Position numbers and translations under genes: made by a program. This document shows, piece by piece, positions 7,146 to 18,304 of a stretch of 50,386 nucleotides of DNA (positions are counted from its first letter, which is position 1; each line of letters starts with the position of its first letter). The notes under the pieces were generated by a model, which was given only the letters and a program-made list of their open reading frames with translations, was not told where the DNA came from and searched no databases. The DNA comes from JBBIIC01 sp037446725. Its GTDB lineage: Bacteria; Actinomycetota; Coriobacteriia; Anaerosomatales; SLCP01. The stretch lies in NCBI GenBank assembly GCA_037446725.1, contig JBBIIC010000017.1:1-50386 (forward strand), read 5' to 3'.

Positions 7146-8302
7146 GCAGAGAACGAACAGGACCACGCCGCTCCACCCTGGCGGGTGCGCATGACATTGT
7201 TGTCCTTGTGGTCGCCGCCACTCTCCTGATTGCCTACGAGGGAGGGCCGACGCCTTGGGAGATGGCACTACCGTACACGGTCGCTCTCACCCTGCTCGCA
7301 TTCATGGATGTACAACTGTCCCACGGAGACACGGTCGATGTTGACGCAGCGGTCGTCATCGCGAGCACCTACATCTTCGGTCCAATCACAGCTCTCGGAA
7401 TGGTGTTCGTCTCAAGGGGCGTCTCGCATCTTGTGCGGCATCGACTTAGACCGCGCTCGGAGATCGTTGCCTCGATTGCCAAGAGGGCTGTGGGTATTGC
7501 TGCTAGCACGGTCTTCCTCGTCCCGCTGTCGGGGCTCACGTTGGGTCGCGCGGAAATCTACTTGAATGGCTTCGTTGCAGGAATCGCGTATGTCCTGGTG
7601 TCGCTTGTCTACAGCCAAATCGGGCTGGCGCTGGAGCGCCAGGATTCCGTGATGCGAATGACGGCGAGTAACCTGGCACTTCAAGGCCCGGTGCTCGCCG
7701 CTGAGGTGTGCGTCGCGATTCTCACTGTCCTGATTCACGACGAGATGGGGATCTGGGGACTCGCGCTCGTGCTGTTCCTCGCAGTCATGACGCGTCAGTC
7801 GTTCGCCCTGCTCTTGGATGCGAGGCACGGCTACCAGGCTACAGTCGAGGCCCTGGTTGGCGCGATGGAGGCCCAGGGCACTCACGAGACTGGCATCGGG
7901 AGCCGCGCTGCGATTGTTGCCCGTGCAGCGGGCGCCGAGTACGGATGGTTCGGCAAGTCCCTCGAGAACATGGGCTACGCTGCGCTCTTGATCCACTTTG
8001 GGTTGAGCTTCGTGACTCGCGATGAGACCACCGGGGAGGCGCGGCCTACGCCGCTTGCCGAGGTTGAGTTCCTACGGCCCGTCGCGCCAATCGTAGAGGT
8101 TGCGGAGACTCCGAGGTTGAGTGCACCGGTAACCCGTCGCACGCTGGTGAAGGCCTACATCGTGACTCTCTGTGTTGCCAGGCTGACTCCTGGACGTGCC
8201 GAGAGAAAGGTTGCGGGGCTTTCTGGTCAGCTCACGCCTCGTGAGCGTTGGCGTGCCGAAGACGCGGTCGAACGCGCGCTACGCAAGTCGGGCATCGCAT
8301 GA
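7142..8302 (+). CDS. Membrane HD-GYP paralogue with degenerate HD site
   Basis: It shares the layout of the preceding gene: several membrane segments (residues about 15-225), then the linker-helix YQATVEALVGAMEAQGTHETGIGSR, which aligns with YLDTVRSLVGALETKDPYTRGHSER. The first metal His is Gly/Ser here, HDLGK has become HFGLS, and the HHE...GYP segment is absent. It should therefore not hydrolyse c-di-GMP and may be a regulatory partner or receptor. Start GTG 7142 overlaps the previous stop and its own stop overlaps the DUF5317 start (ATGA). The three genes are translationally coupled, which favours a complex. Confidence 0.85.
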   Translation: MSRERTGPRRSTLAGAHDIVVLVVAATLLIAYEGGPTPWEMALPYTVALTLLAFMDVQLSHGDTVDVDAAVVIASTYIFGPITALGMVFVSRGVSHLVRHRLRPRSEIVASIAKRAVGIAASTVFLVPLSGLTLGRAEIYLNGFVAGIAYVLVSLVYSQIGLALERQDSVMRMTASNLALQGPVLAAEVCVAILTVLIHDEMGIWGLALVLFLAVMTRQSFALLLDARHGYQATVEALVGAMEAQGTHETGIGSRAAIVARAAGAEYGWFGKSLENMGYAALLIHFGLSFVTRDETTGEARPTPLAEVEFLRPVAPIVEVAETPRLSAPVTRRTLVKAYIVTLCVARLTPGRAERKVAGLSGQLTPRERWRAEDAVERALRKSGIA

Positions 8303-8874
8303 TCGCGCTTGTGTTAGCCCTAGCGCTTGCTGTTGCGCTCGTTTGGCCCATGCGGGGCAGCCTGGTCAGGCTCAAGGAATCCAGGTTCCGGCTTGAGTGG
8401 CTGATCCCTGTGGGGCTCCTCTTTCAGATTGCGGGTCCCTGGGCATTCGGCGCCATAACGCACGCTGCACCCGAGACTCTCGCTCGGGTTTCCTGGCTGG
8501 TTGGCAACGGAGTGCTCCTGCTCACCTGTCTTGCGAACTGGAACAGGGTAGGCTTCCGGCTTGTTGCGGCTGGCGTTATCGCGAATGCCCTGGCTATCAC
8601 GCTCAACGGAGGTATGCCGGTATCGGTCGCAGCTCTTGAGTACTTGGGCCTGACCACAACAGCGGAACAGGCCTCATCTCTTACTCCCCTTTACGTCCTC
8701 GAGAGTACGGCTACAAGCGCACTCGTCCTCACCGATGTCCTGCCAGTTCCGGGGACCGCCCTCGTTCGGTCTGTGGTGAGCATCGGTGACCTGCTCCTCA
8801 TGGTGGGGGTTGTGCTTGTTGTCCTCGATAGCTCCGGGGCGCTCGTTCGCCCCCGTGGCGCTGCCCACAGCTGA
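8299..8874 (+). CDS. DUF5317 family membrane protein
   Basis: 191 residues with about five hydrophobic segments. It contains the hallmark LNGGMPVS (about residue 97) and an N-terminal WPMRGSLVRLKESRFRLEWL that fit the DUF5317 family as I know it. Its function is not established. ATG 8299 overlaps the stop of the degenerate HD protein. The last gene of the coupled membrane triplet, it could be a transporter, a peptide-processing factor or a receptor subunit; sequence alone does not decide. Confidence 0.8.
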   Translation: MIALVLALALAVALVWPMRGSLVRLKESRFRLEWLIPVGLLFQIAGPWAFGAITHAAPETLARVSWLVGNGVLLLTCLANWNRVGFRLVAAGVIANALAITLNGGMPVSVAALEYLGLTTTAEQASSLTPLYVLESTATSALVLTDVLPVPGTALVRSVVSIGDLLLMVGVVLVVLDSSGALVRPRGAAHS

Positions 8875-8908
8875 GGTTTCGAGTAATCTTTTGCTGCACC
8901 TCCCCGGA

Positions 8909-8917
8909 TGCTATTAT
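8909..8917 (+). promoter_or_regulatory. Extended -10 promoter of the BTAD regulator
   Basis: TGcTATTAT at 8909-8917 is an extended -10 element, 46 nt before the ATG at 8964, with no good -35. It would give the regulator its own transcript beside read-through from 4817. Confidence 0.5.
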
Positions 8918-8963
8918 TCAGGCACCCTCAGGAGGACCAGTCGATTGGGAGGCGCTGACAGCG

Positions 8964-11900
8964 ATGTCGACAACGGGTCCTATTGAGGGCATTCCTTTCG
9001 TGGGCCCAGCGGTGACGCGTCACCGCCTGCTCAGGGTCCTGAAAAACCTGGCGCCGAAGTGCGTCCTGATTCTCGCCCCAGCCGGATATGGCAAGACCTA
9101 CCTGTGCGCCCAACTGATGCCAGAAGGTTCGTCCCATGCTGTGGCGTGGGTTGACTGCAGCGATCAGCCCGTGGAAAGCGATGTGCTTCTGCGCAGAGTT
9201 GCGCGCTCACTCCATGCGGTGCGGCCATCCGGGTCGAGTGACTCGCTACAGACGGACCACGCAGCCCCCCAGGTTGACAGACCAGTGGACTCTCCACTCA
9301 TGCTGTGCGAGCTGATGCAGGTTGCTGCTGCAGACGGCGAGCTGCTACTGGTTCTGGATTCGTTGCGACTCCTGCACTCACTTGATGCTGTAGAGGCACT
9401 CGCACGTGAGGTGTCACGTGTGGAGGGGGCTCGGCTGGTCGTCACCACTCGCGAGATTCCTGAGGATGCATACGGTGTGCTGTCCCAGTTTCACTTCGTA
9501 GAACCCGATGAGCTGAGATTCGACGTCTCAGAGATCGGCGAGCTGATCGCGCTCATGGGCGGTGAGGGTGACTGCCCCAACGTCGCCGATGCAATTCTCG
9601 ATGCTTCTAACGGGCAGGCTGCACTTGCATGCGTGCTAGCCAAGCACTTCGTTGCGAAGGGGGACTCTGGCGCATGGCACATCCCAGCTAATGCGGACAT
9701 CACGAGTCTGCTGATCGGGCTGGCGCAGACTCAGCTACTTCAAGAAGAGATGGAGATTCTGCATGTGATTGCCCTGCTCGGCTCAGCATCAGTGGGGGAG
9801 ATCGCTACACTCGGGAGACGGGCCGATGTGCAGCTGCTTCTCAAGATCGCCGAGAGAATCCCACTACTTCGTATCCGTGCCGGCGAACTCGCGGTGGATG
9901 CTCTGGCCCAGATGCACGCGGTGGCGCAGACCGTGTTCGCCTCTCGGCGCTTCACCATCTCCCTGGAGTTCGACCACACGAACGTGTTTCAGCAGGCAAT
10001 CGGCCTGCTGGAGCAGCGCGGAGAGTATGACAGAGTGATTGCGCTGCTCGCTGGCAGCCTGAGCGGCGAGACCGGTTTGGCCGACTGGCTCGAGCATGCT
10101 GGTGCCCACGCGGCCGCGACTGGAGCACGGCTGGCTGTTCGCGAAGCCATCGACTCCTTGCCTACTGCGAGCCTCCTGGCGCGCCCCCGGTTGCTCTTGC
10201 TCGGAGCCCAACTGGACTCGGACTTATCACAGTCTGAGCAGTCGCTTCGGAAGGCAACTGCTGCACGCGACTTAGCGCGCAACTCCGGCGACGCCCAACT
10301 CGAGACTGATGCGTGCCTGCTCATGGCAATGGTTCTCACGGACCAGTGTCGACTTGAGGAGGCACTTGAGTGCATGGAATCGGTCGCATCATCGGCGAAG
10401 GCGCAGACGAGCGCCGAAGACCGCGCGAAGATTCTGTCGTACTTGGCGGCACACGCCGGCCTGTTGTTGGATCTGGATAAGTCGGCCGTCGCGAAGAGGG
10501 GAGTCGCCGCCATTCTTGAGACTCACAGACTGAGCCCCGCAGTGAACGCGATGGTGTTGAACCGAGTGTCCGGACTGGAGATGATGTTCGGCGACACACA
10601 TCGGAGTCTGCGTGGTTACGCAGAGGTCATGGAGCTCGGCCCAGTGCCTATTGAGGCCCGTGCGAGTGCTACTGCAAACCGGGCGACGTTGCTGATGGAG
10701 GTCGGCAAGCTCGACCGTGCAGTTGAGGTCGCTACTGAAGGTGCCAGCTTCTCAGAGAAGTACGGGCTCGATTCGCACCAGGAAGCCTGCAAATGCACGG
10801 TGGCGGCGACTGCTTACTGCGGTTCGACTTCACTCAACCAACTTGACGTCATTGAAAATGCGCTTGAACGTTTTGTTGAATGGGGCGACAGAGCTAGTGA
10901 GGACTTCGCCAGGCTATACCTCGCGGTAATGAACCGAGCTTCAAGACGCATGGCTGCGGCGATGATTCACATAGATAAGGTCCTGGAACATTCGGGGGGC
11001 AACGGCATCGAGTACTTCAGACTGCTGGCGGAGATAGAGCTCGCAGCCAATACGCTCGCTCTGGGCGATGCAAGCGCGGCGGGTTCACGGGCGGCCGAGG
11101 TTCGTGAGCAGTGTGCGGAGCGCCGCGCCGATTATCACCTCATCCGTGCCGACATGGTCCTTGCCGAGGTTGCCCGTCGGGAGGGCCGCCTGGAAGAGGC
11201 TCGCAGCCGCCTGCTCGACCGCGAGGAGTACATCCTCTCGGAGAACGCGAACTGGTCGATCGCGATGTACATCCGCGCGTTCCCTCACCTTCTGGGACTG
11301 TTCGCGTCGGCGCTCGGATCGGAGCGCCTGCCGGTGCTCATGCTGCGCATGATCACCGGGCACCACGTCGAGGACTCGCTGAGCGCGGCGCGCAAAGTTC
11401 TGGACGAGTCGGAATGGAACGTGCTCGCTCAGCGAATGCTGGGAGAGGAGGGCGCAGACCGGATTGCGGCCCTCGCCACGACCGCTCCGTGCCGTGTTCG
11501 TCTGTTTGGCGGGCTCGACGTGTCCGTCGGCACACGTCAGGTGCCCGAACGGGACTGGCGCAAACGTAAGGCGAGACTGCTCTTCGCGATGCTCGCACTC
11601 CAGCAGGGGCGCGAGGTGCCTCGTGAGCAGATCTACGATCACCTATGGCCGGAGATGGACGCGGACCGGTCGCGCAACAACTTCTACGTCATCTGGAGCT
11701 CCATGAAAGGAGCGCTCGTCCCCGGGTCTTCGAAGGGCGAGGCGTGCCCGTACATAGAGCACACGGGTGGCGTCTGCAAGATCGTGTCCGAGCACGTCCA
11801 CTCCGACGTCGCCGAGTTCGATCTCCTGATGTCCTCTGCCCGCCAGTCGGAGAACGCAGGCGAAGGGACCGCGGCCGTTCGCTATTACGAACAGGTTGCC

Positions 11901-12272
11901 GACCTCTACCGGGGCGAGCTGCTGCCGGGGGATGTCTACGACGATTGGTTCTCCGCGGCACGGAACCGCTATCGTCACGAGTTCTGCGATGCGATGCGCT
12001 CGGCGCACCGGCTACTAACCGAGTTGGGCGATCATCCCGGCGCGCTGCGCATGGTCCGCCGCGGCATCAACGCGGACCCGTGGCGCGAGGACCTGTATCA
12101 GGCCGCGCTTCGCTCCCACATCGCCGCCGGCCAGCGCAGTACCGCCATCGACACCTATCTCACTTGCAGGGCGAACCTTGCCGACCAGCTCGGCCTCGAT
12201 CCGTCGGCGGAAACACTGAAGCTCTACGAGCAGGTTCTTGCGATGGAGGAGACGCCGGGCACCAGTGCCTGA
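8964..12272 (+). CDS. AAA/NB-ATPase with TPR-like region and C-terminal SARP/BTAD regulator domains
   Basis: 1102 residues. The N-terminal MalT-like NTPase has Walker A APAGYGKT (Lys44) and Walker B-like LLLVLDSLRLL (about residue 128). Residues about 330-830 are helical, TPR-like repeats. From residue 843 (CRVRLFGGLDVSV) comes an OmpR/SARP-type winged helix (DWRKRKARLLFAMLALQQGREVPREQIYDHLWP), then a bacterial transcriptional activation domain to the end. Such proteins are usually ATP-controlled DNA-binding activators. GGGAGG precedes the ATG by 11 nt. The 5' two thirds have clearly lower GC than the 3' third (for example 53% over 10861-10920 against 70% over 11461-11520), suggesting mosaic origin. 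It probably regulates the adjacent membrane/peptide genes; that is inference. Confidence 0.88.
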   Translation: MSTTGPIEGIPFVGPAVTRHRLLRVLKNLAPKCVLILAPAGYGKTYLCAQLMPEGSSHAVAWVDCSDQPVESDVLLRRVARSLHAVRPSGSSDSLQTDHAAPQVDRPVDSPLMLCELMQVAAADGELLLVLDSLRLLHSLDAVEALAREVSRVEGARLVVTTREIPEDAYGVLSQFHFVEPDELRFDVSEIGELIALMGGEGDCPNVADAILDASNGQAALACVLAKHFVAKGDSGAWHIPANADITSLLIGLAQTQLLQEEMEILHVIALLGSASVGEIATLGRRADVQLLLKIAERIPLLRIRAGELAVDALAQMHAVAQTVFASRRFTISLEFDHTNVFQQAIGLLEQRGEYDRVIALLAGSLSGETGLADWLEHAGAHAAATGARLAVREAIDSLPTASLLARPRLLLLGAQLDSDLSQSEQSLRKATAARDLARNSGDAQLETDACLLMAMVLTDQCRLEEALECMESVASSAKAQTSAEDRAKILSYLAAHAGLLLDLDKSAVAKRGVAAILETHRLSPAVNAMVLNRVSGLEMMFGDTHRSLRGYAEVMELGPVPIEARASATANRATLLMEVGKLDRAVEVATEGASFSEKYGLDSHQEACKCTVAATAYCGSTSLNQLDVIENALERFVEWGDRASEDFARLYLAVMNRASRRMAAAMIHIDKVLEHSGGNGIEYFRLLAEIELAANTLALGDASAAGSRAAEVREQCAERRADYHLIRADMVLAEVARREGRLEEARSRLLDREEYILSENANWSIAMYIRAFPHLLGLFASALGSERLPVLMLRMITGHHVEDSLSAARKVLDESEWNVLAQRMLGEEGADRIAALATTAPCRVRLFGGLDVSVGTRQVPERDWRKRKARLLFAMLALQQGREVPREQIYDHLWPEMDADRSRNNFYVIWSSMKGALVPGSSKGEACPYIEHTGGVCKIVSEHVHSDVAEFDLLMSSARQSENAGEGTAAVRYYEQVADLYRGELLPGDVYDDWFSAARNRYRHEFCDAMRSAHRLLTELGDHPGALRMVRRGINADPWREDLYQAALRSHIAAGQRSTAIDTYLTCRANLADQLGLDPSAETLKLYEQVLAMEETPGTSA

Positions 12273-12290
12273 CGTGCCGAGTGCAGCCTT

Positions 12291-12311
12291 CGGTTCCCGG
12301 GAAAGGAACCG
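12291..12311 (+). terminator. Possible terminator after the BTAD regulator
   Basis: CGGTTCC (12291-12297) / GGAACCG (12305-12311), a 7-bp perfect stem with a 7-nt loop, 19 nt after the stop codon. There is no clear U-tract, so it is weak as an intrinsic terminator. Confidence 0.4.
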
Positions 12312-12528
12312 GTGAGGGTCTGTTAAGAGTCATGCGCTATGGTGCTCGTGCGGGTGGTCGACAGGCCTCTCGCGCGAGCGGATCGAAGGTTCATCGGGCC
12401 CTCCAGCAAGGAGCGGAGCGGGAGCGTGCGGTGGGGCCGCAGGGTGAGGAGACGGGAGACTCCTGAGGGGCACCGTGACGGCCGAAATGCCCACCTTTCG
12501 GGCCCGACGGGCACGAGATCCGCGATCC

Positions 12529-12559
12529 GGGGCCGGCGACGAACGTAGTCGTCGGCCCC
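12529..12559 (+). terminator. Intrinsic terminator upstream of secA
   Basis: GGGGCCGGCGAC (12529-12540) / GTCGTCGGCCCC (12548-12559), a 12-bp stem with one G-U pair and loop GAACGTA, followed by TTCTCC. It lies 257 nt after the last gene, so it probably ends a separate transcript. Confidence 0.7.
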
Positions 12560-12659
12560 TTCTCCGTCCACCAGGAGACGGGACTGCAACGCCCCCGGGT
12601 CGCGCGGCGTGACGCCTTGGTGACGGCCCTCTTCAGGGCCCGGTTCGGCACCCTCCTTG

Positions 12660-12668
12660 TGCTAGAAT
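12660..12668 (+). promoter_or_regulatory. Extended -10 promoter of secA
   Basis: TGcTAGAAT, an extended -10 element placing the transcription start near 12675, about 54 nt before the secA ATG. No convincing -35 is seen. Confidence 0.5.
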
Positions 12669-12728
12669 CGTTGTGCTTTTCAGCCCGTATCGGGCCTGAT
12701 TCCGCCACATCGGAAGGTGTTGTTCTTC

Positions 12729-15491
<2,763 letters not shown>

Positions 15492-16622
15492 GTGATCCAG
15501 GACCGCTCATCGGACATCGCGGCGCTCAAGGCGCGCGTCGACAGGATGGGGGAGTACCTTCACGTCGAGGCGAAGCGCATCGAGATCGCCGAGCTCGAGG
15601 CGAAGGCCGCCGAGCCGGGGTTCTGGGACGACCAGGCCTCCGCGCAGCGCATCATGGCGCGCGCCGCCGACTTGCGTGACGAGGTCACGAGCTTCGAAGG
15701 TGTACTCGCATCGATCGAAGACGCCGAGGTCGGCAACGAGCTCGCCGTGGCCGAGGAGGACGAGGAGCTGGCTGCCGAGCTGGCGGCGAACCTCACCGAG
15801 CTCGGCAGACGCGTGGACTCACTTGAGGTTTCCTCGTGGTTCACGGGCGAGTTCGACGGCGGCGACGCCATCGTCACCATCACGCCCGGCCAGGGCGGCT
15901 TGGAGGCCCAGGACTGGGCCGAGATGCTGCTGCGCATGCTCACCAAGTTCGCCGAGCGCCGGCGCTGGAAGGTCGACCTGCACGACGCGCCCCCGGGCGT
16001 GGAGCTCGGCATCGACCGCGCCGTGTTCACGGTGCACGGCCGCAACGCCTGCGGGGTCCTGCAGTCCGAGGTCGGCGTCCACCGCCTCGTGCGCATCAGC
16101 CCGACCGACGAGAAGAAACGCCGCCAGACCACCTTCGCACGCGTGGAGGTGCTGCCCGTCCTACCAGACGAGGTCGAGGTGGAGATCCGCGACGAAGACC
16201 TGCGCATCGACGTGTTCCGTTCGAGCGGGCCAGGCGGCCAGTCGGTCAACACCACCGATTCGGCCGTGCGGATCACGCACCTGCCGACCGGGCTCGTGGT
16301 CACATGCCAGAACGAGAAGAGCCAGCTGAAGAACCGCGAGTCGGCGATGCAGATCCTGCGCGCGCGTCTCTACGAGCTCGAGAAGGCCAAGCGCGATGCA
16401 GAGCTCGAGGAGCTTCGCGGGGAGCGTCAGGACATCACGTTCGGCAGCCAGATCCGCAGCTACGTGCTCTATCCGTATCAGATGGTCAAGGACCACCGCA
16501 CCAACATCGAAACGGGCAACGTCGACGCGGTGCTCGACGGCGACATCGAGGAGTTTGCGGTGGGCTTTCACCGCTGGAGAGTGGCACACGAGCAGGCGGC
16601 GGCGGTCGGGGCGGAGTCGTAG
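15492..16622 (+). CDS. prfB: Peptide chain release factor 2 with SPT tripeptide
   Basis: Terminates translation at UAA/UGA by reading the stop codon and cleaving peptidyl-tRNA. The catalytic GGQ is at 248-250 (SSGPGGQSVN), and GSQIRSYVLYPYQMVKD identifies RF2 rather than RF1. The stop-recognition tripeptide, SPF in standard RF2, reads Ser203-Pro204-Thr205 (ISPTDEKKRRQTTF; Thr codon 16104-16106). There is no in-frame early TGA, so the programmed frameshift of many prfB genes is lacking. The GTG start at 15492 abuts the secA stop. Its 376 residues are about normal. secA-prfB order is common in Gram-positives. Confidence 0.96.
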   Translation: MIQDRSSDIAALKARVDRMGEYLHVEAKRIEIAELEAKAAEPGFWDDQASAQRIMARAADLRDEVTSFEGVLASIEDAEVGNELAVAEEDEELAAELAANLTELGRRVDSLEVSSWFTGEFDGGDAIVTITPGQGGLEAQDWAEMLLRMLTKFAERRRWKVDLHDAPPGVELGIDRAVFTVHGRNACGVLQSEVGVHRLVRISPTDEKKRRQTTFARVEVLPVLPDEVEVEIRDEDLRIDVFRSSGPGGQSVNTTDSAVRITHLPTGLVVTCQNEKSQLKNRESAMQILRARLYELEKAKRDAELEELRGERQDITFGSQIRSYVLYPYQMVKDHRTNIETGNVDAVLDGDIEEFAVGFHRWRVAHEQAAAVGAES

Positions 16623-16625
16623 CGT

Positions 16626-17405
16626 ATGCGCCTGCGTGCCGACCTCCACACCCACACGCTGGCTTCCGGCCACGCCTACTCGACCGCGACCGAGCTCGCG
16701 GTCGCGGCACGCAGGGCGGGACTCGGGCTCATCGCCCTCACCGACCACGGCCCTGCATGCCCGGGGGCGCCCGAGGAGTGGTACTTCTGGAACCTGAAGG
16801 TCGTTCCCTCGGTGATCGACGGCGTTCGCGTACTGAAGGGCTGCGAGGCGAATCCCGCCGAGACCGCCAACGGCATCGATCTGCCCGACTCGATCCTCGA
16901 GAACCTCGACTTCGTGGCCGTCGGGTTCCATCCGGAAACCGGGTTCGACCAGCGCGACCGGTCGCGCAACACCGAAGCGCTCCTGCGCGTGATCGCCAAC
17001 CCGCTCGTCGACATGATCACGCACCCGGGTAACGACCATGAGTTCCCGCTCGAGCTCGAGGCGATCGTCGCTGAGGTGGCCCGGCGCAGGGTCATCCTCG
17101 AACTAAACGACCACAGCTTCGCGCTCACGAGCTGCCGCGCGGCCTCGAACCATCGCGAGCGCGAGTTCGCCGAGGCCGCGATCGCGGAGGGCGTGCCCAT
17201 CGCAGTGAACTCCGACGCGCACTTCGCCGCTCAGGTGGGCCGGTTCGAGGCGGCGCTCGCAGTGGCCGACGAGATCGGACTCGCGGAGGAGCGCATCGTC
17301 AACCGCACGCCGGAGTCCGTGCTCGAGTACCTGCTGTCCCGTCGCGAGCGTCCACGCCTCGACCACGGCGGGGTCTGGGACAGCGGCACCGGGGGGGTGG
17401 CGTGA
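16626..17405 (+). CDS. PHP-domain metallophosphoesterase
   Basis: A PHP-fold hydrolase close to the YcdX-type phosphatases. Metal-binding motifs run through the chain: DLHTHT (residues 6-11) with the following His of GHAY, LTDHG, CEANP, MITHPGN and NSDAH near the C-terminus. Its 259 residues fit the family. The true substrate (small phosphate ester or nucleotide) is unknown. The gene starts 4 nt after prfB and its stop overlaps the next gene, beginning a tightly coupled run to 20096. Confidence 0.88.
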   Translation: MRLRADLHTHTLASGHAYSTATELAVAARRAGLGLIALTDHGPACPGAPEEWYFWNLKVVPSVIDGVRVLKGCEANPAETANGIDLPDSILENLDFVAVGFHPETGFDQRDRSRNTEALLRVIANPLVDMITHPGNDHEFPLELEAIVAEVARRRVILELNDHSFALTSCRAASNHREREFAEAAIAEGVPIAVNSDAHFAAQVGRFEAALAVADEIGLAEERIVNRTPESVLEYLLSRRERPRLDHGGVWDSGTGGVA

Positions 17406-18304
17406 TGGTCTCGCGTCTGAAGCGCATGACGCCGGGCAAGGTGTTGCGCGCTCGGCCCGTCCGCACGTACCTGCTCATCACCATCGGCTTGCTGCTGACC
17501 GCGTGGGCGCTCAACGCGTTTCTCATCCCGAACCGGCTTGCGGCGGGCGGGGTCTCGGGTCTGGCGACGGTGCTCTTCTACACCGCGCAGGACCTCGGCG
17601 TGACGCTGCCCATCGGTCTGCAGATGCTCGTCATGAACATCATCCTGCTCGCCGTCGCACTGAGGGCGCGGGGCTGGCGCTACGCCGCCAAGACTATCTA
17701 CGGCATCGTCGTACTCTCGGTCTTCATCGACGTGCTCGCCCCGATCACGCCCCATCTCGGTCAGGGAGACTACCTGCTCGCGGCGTTGTACGGCGGGGCG
17801 CTGTGCGGCCTCGGCATGGGGATGGTGTTCAAGGCGGGTGGGAGCACCGGCGGCACCGATATCGTGGCACAGCTGCTCTCGCGCAAGCTGCCGTTCGGCC
17901 AGGGTCAGCTGCTGCTCGCCGTCGACGCGCTCGTCATCCTGCTCGCGGGGCTCAAGTTCGGCCCTGAGCTTGCGCTCTACGGCGCGGTGGCCGTCTTCGT
18001 CATGGGAGCGACCATCGACCTCGTGCTCGAAGGCCTGCCGGTCGAGAAGGCCGTGTTCATCATCTCCGAGCACAGCGCGCGCATCGGGGAGGCCATCATG
18101 CACGACCTCGGACGGGGAGCGACCGCGCTTGCGGGTCGCGGTATGTACTCGGGCGAGCCGCGCGAAATGATCTTCACCGTGGTGTCGCGCAAGGAGATCG
18201 ACGACCTCAAACAGATCGTGAGCACGATCGACCCGCGCGCGCTCGTGATCATCTCGGACGTGCACGAGGCAATCGGAGAAGGTTTCAAAGAGATGGGAGT
18301 GTGA
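17405..18304 (+). CDS. YitT family membrane protein (DUF161 and DUF2179)
   Basis: An integral membrane protein with about five or six segments in residues 20-190, then a cytoplasmic DUF2179 domain (VEKAVFIISEHSARIGEAI... to the end). The family hallmark GGSTGGTDIVAQLL is present. Family members are widespread in Firmicutes, with unclear transport roles. The ATG at 17405 shares its A with the preceding TGA; the GTG at 17402 is also possible. The stop overlaps the next start in the same GTGATG arrangement. Confidence 0.9.
   Translation: MVSRLKRMTPGKVLRARPVRTYLLITIGLLLTAWALNAFLIPNRLAAGGVSGLATVLFYTAQDLGVTLPIGLQMLVMNIILLAVALRARGWRYAAKTIYGIVVLSVFIDVLAPITPHLGQGDYLLAALYGGALCGLGMGMVFKAGGSTGGTDIVAQLLSRKLPFGQGQLLLAVDALVILLAGLKFGPELALYGAVAVFVMGATIDLVLEGLPVEKAVFIISEHSARIGEAIMHDLGRGATALAGRGMYSGEPREMIFTVVSRKEIDDLKQIVSTIDPRALVIISDVHEAIGEGFKEMGV

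Larger units (their letters stand above)
12273..12728. other. 456-nt non-coding gap before secA
   Basis: I see no credible gene on either strand. It holds a possible terminator (12291-12311), a strong terminator (12529-12559) and the secA extended -10 (12660-12668). The 200 nt before the second terminator are rich in short inverted repeats (for example AGGAG/CTCCT near 12450 and TGCCC/GGGCA near 12488-12513), and a weak -10 TATGGT lies at 12338. A small RNA of about 200 nt is possible. Signature sequences of RNase P RNA and SRP RNA were looked for and not found. Confidence 0.5.

Noticed and set aside
12291..12330. Cobalamin-riboswitch-like text (GGGAAAGGAACCGGTGAGGG)
   Set aside because: Resembles the B12-box surroundings, but the conserved core (CCCGCNACTGT and the B12 box) is missing, and the stem is explained as a hairpin after the regulator gene.
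16626..17405. Histidinol phosphatase or DNA polymerase X assignment for the PHP gene
   Set aside because: No polymerase domain and no histidine genes nearby; only the PHP fold is supported.
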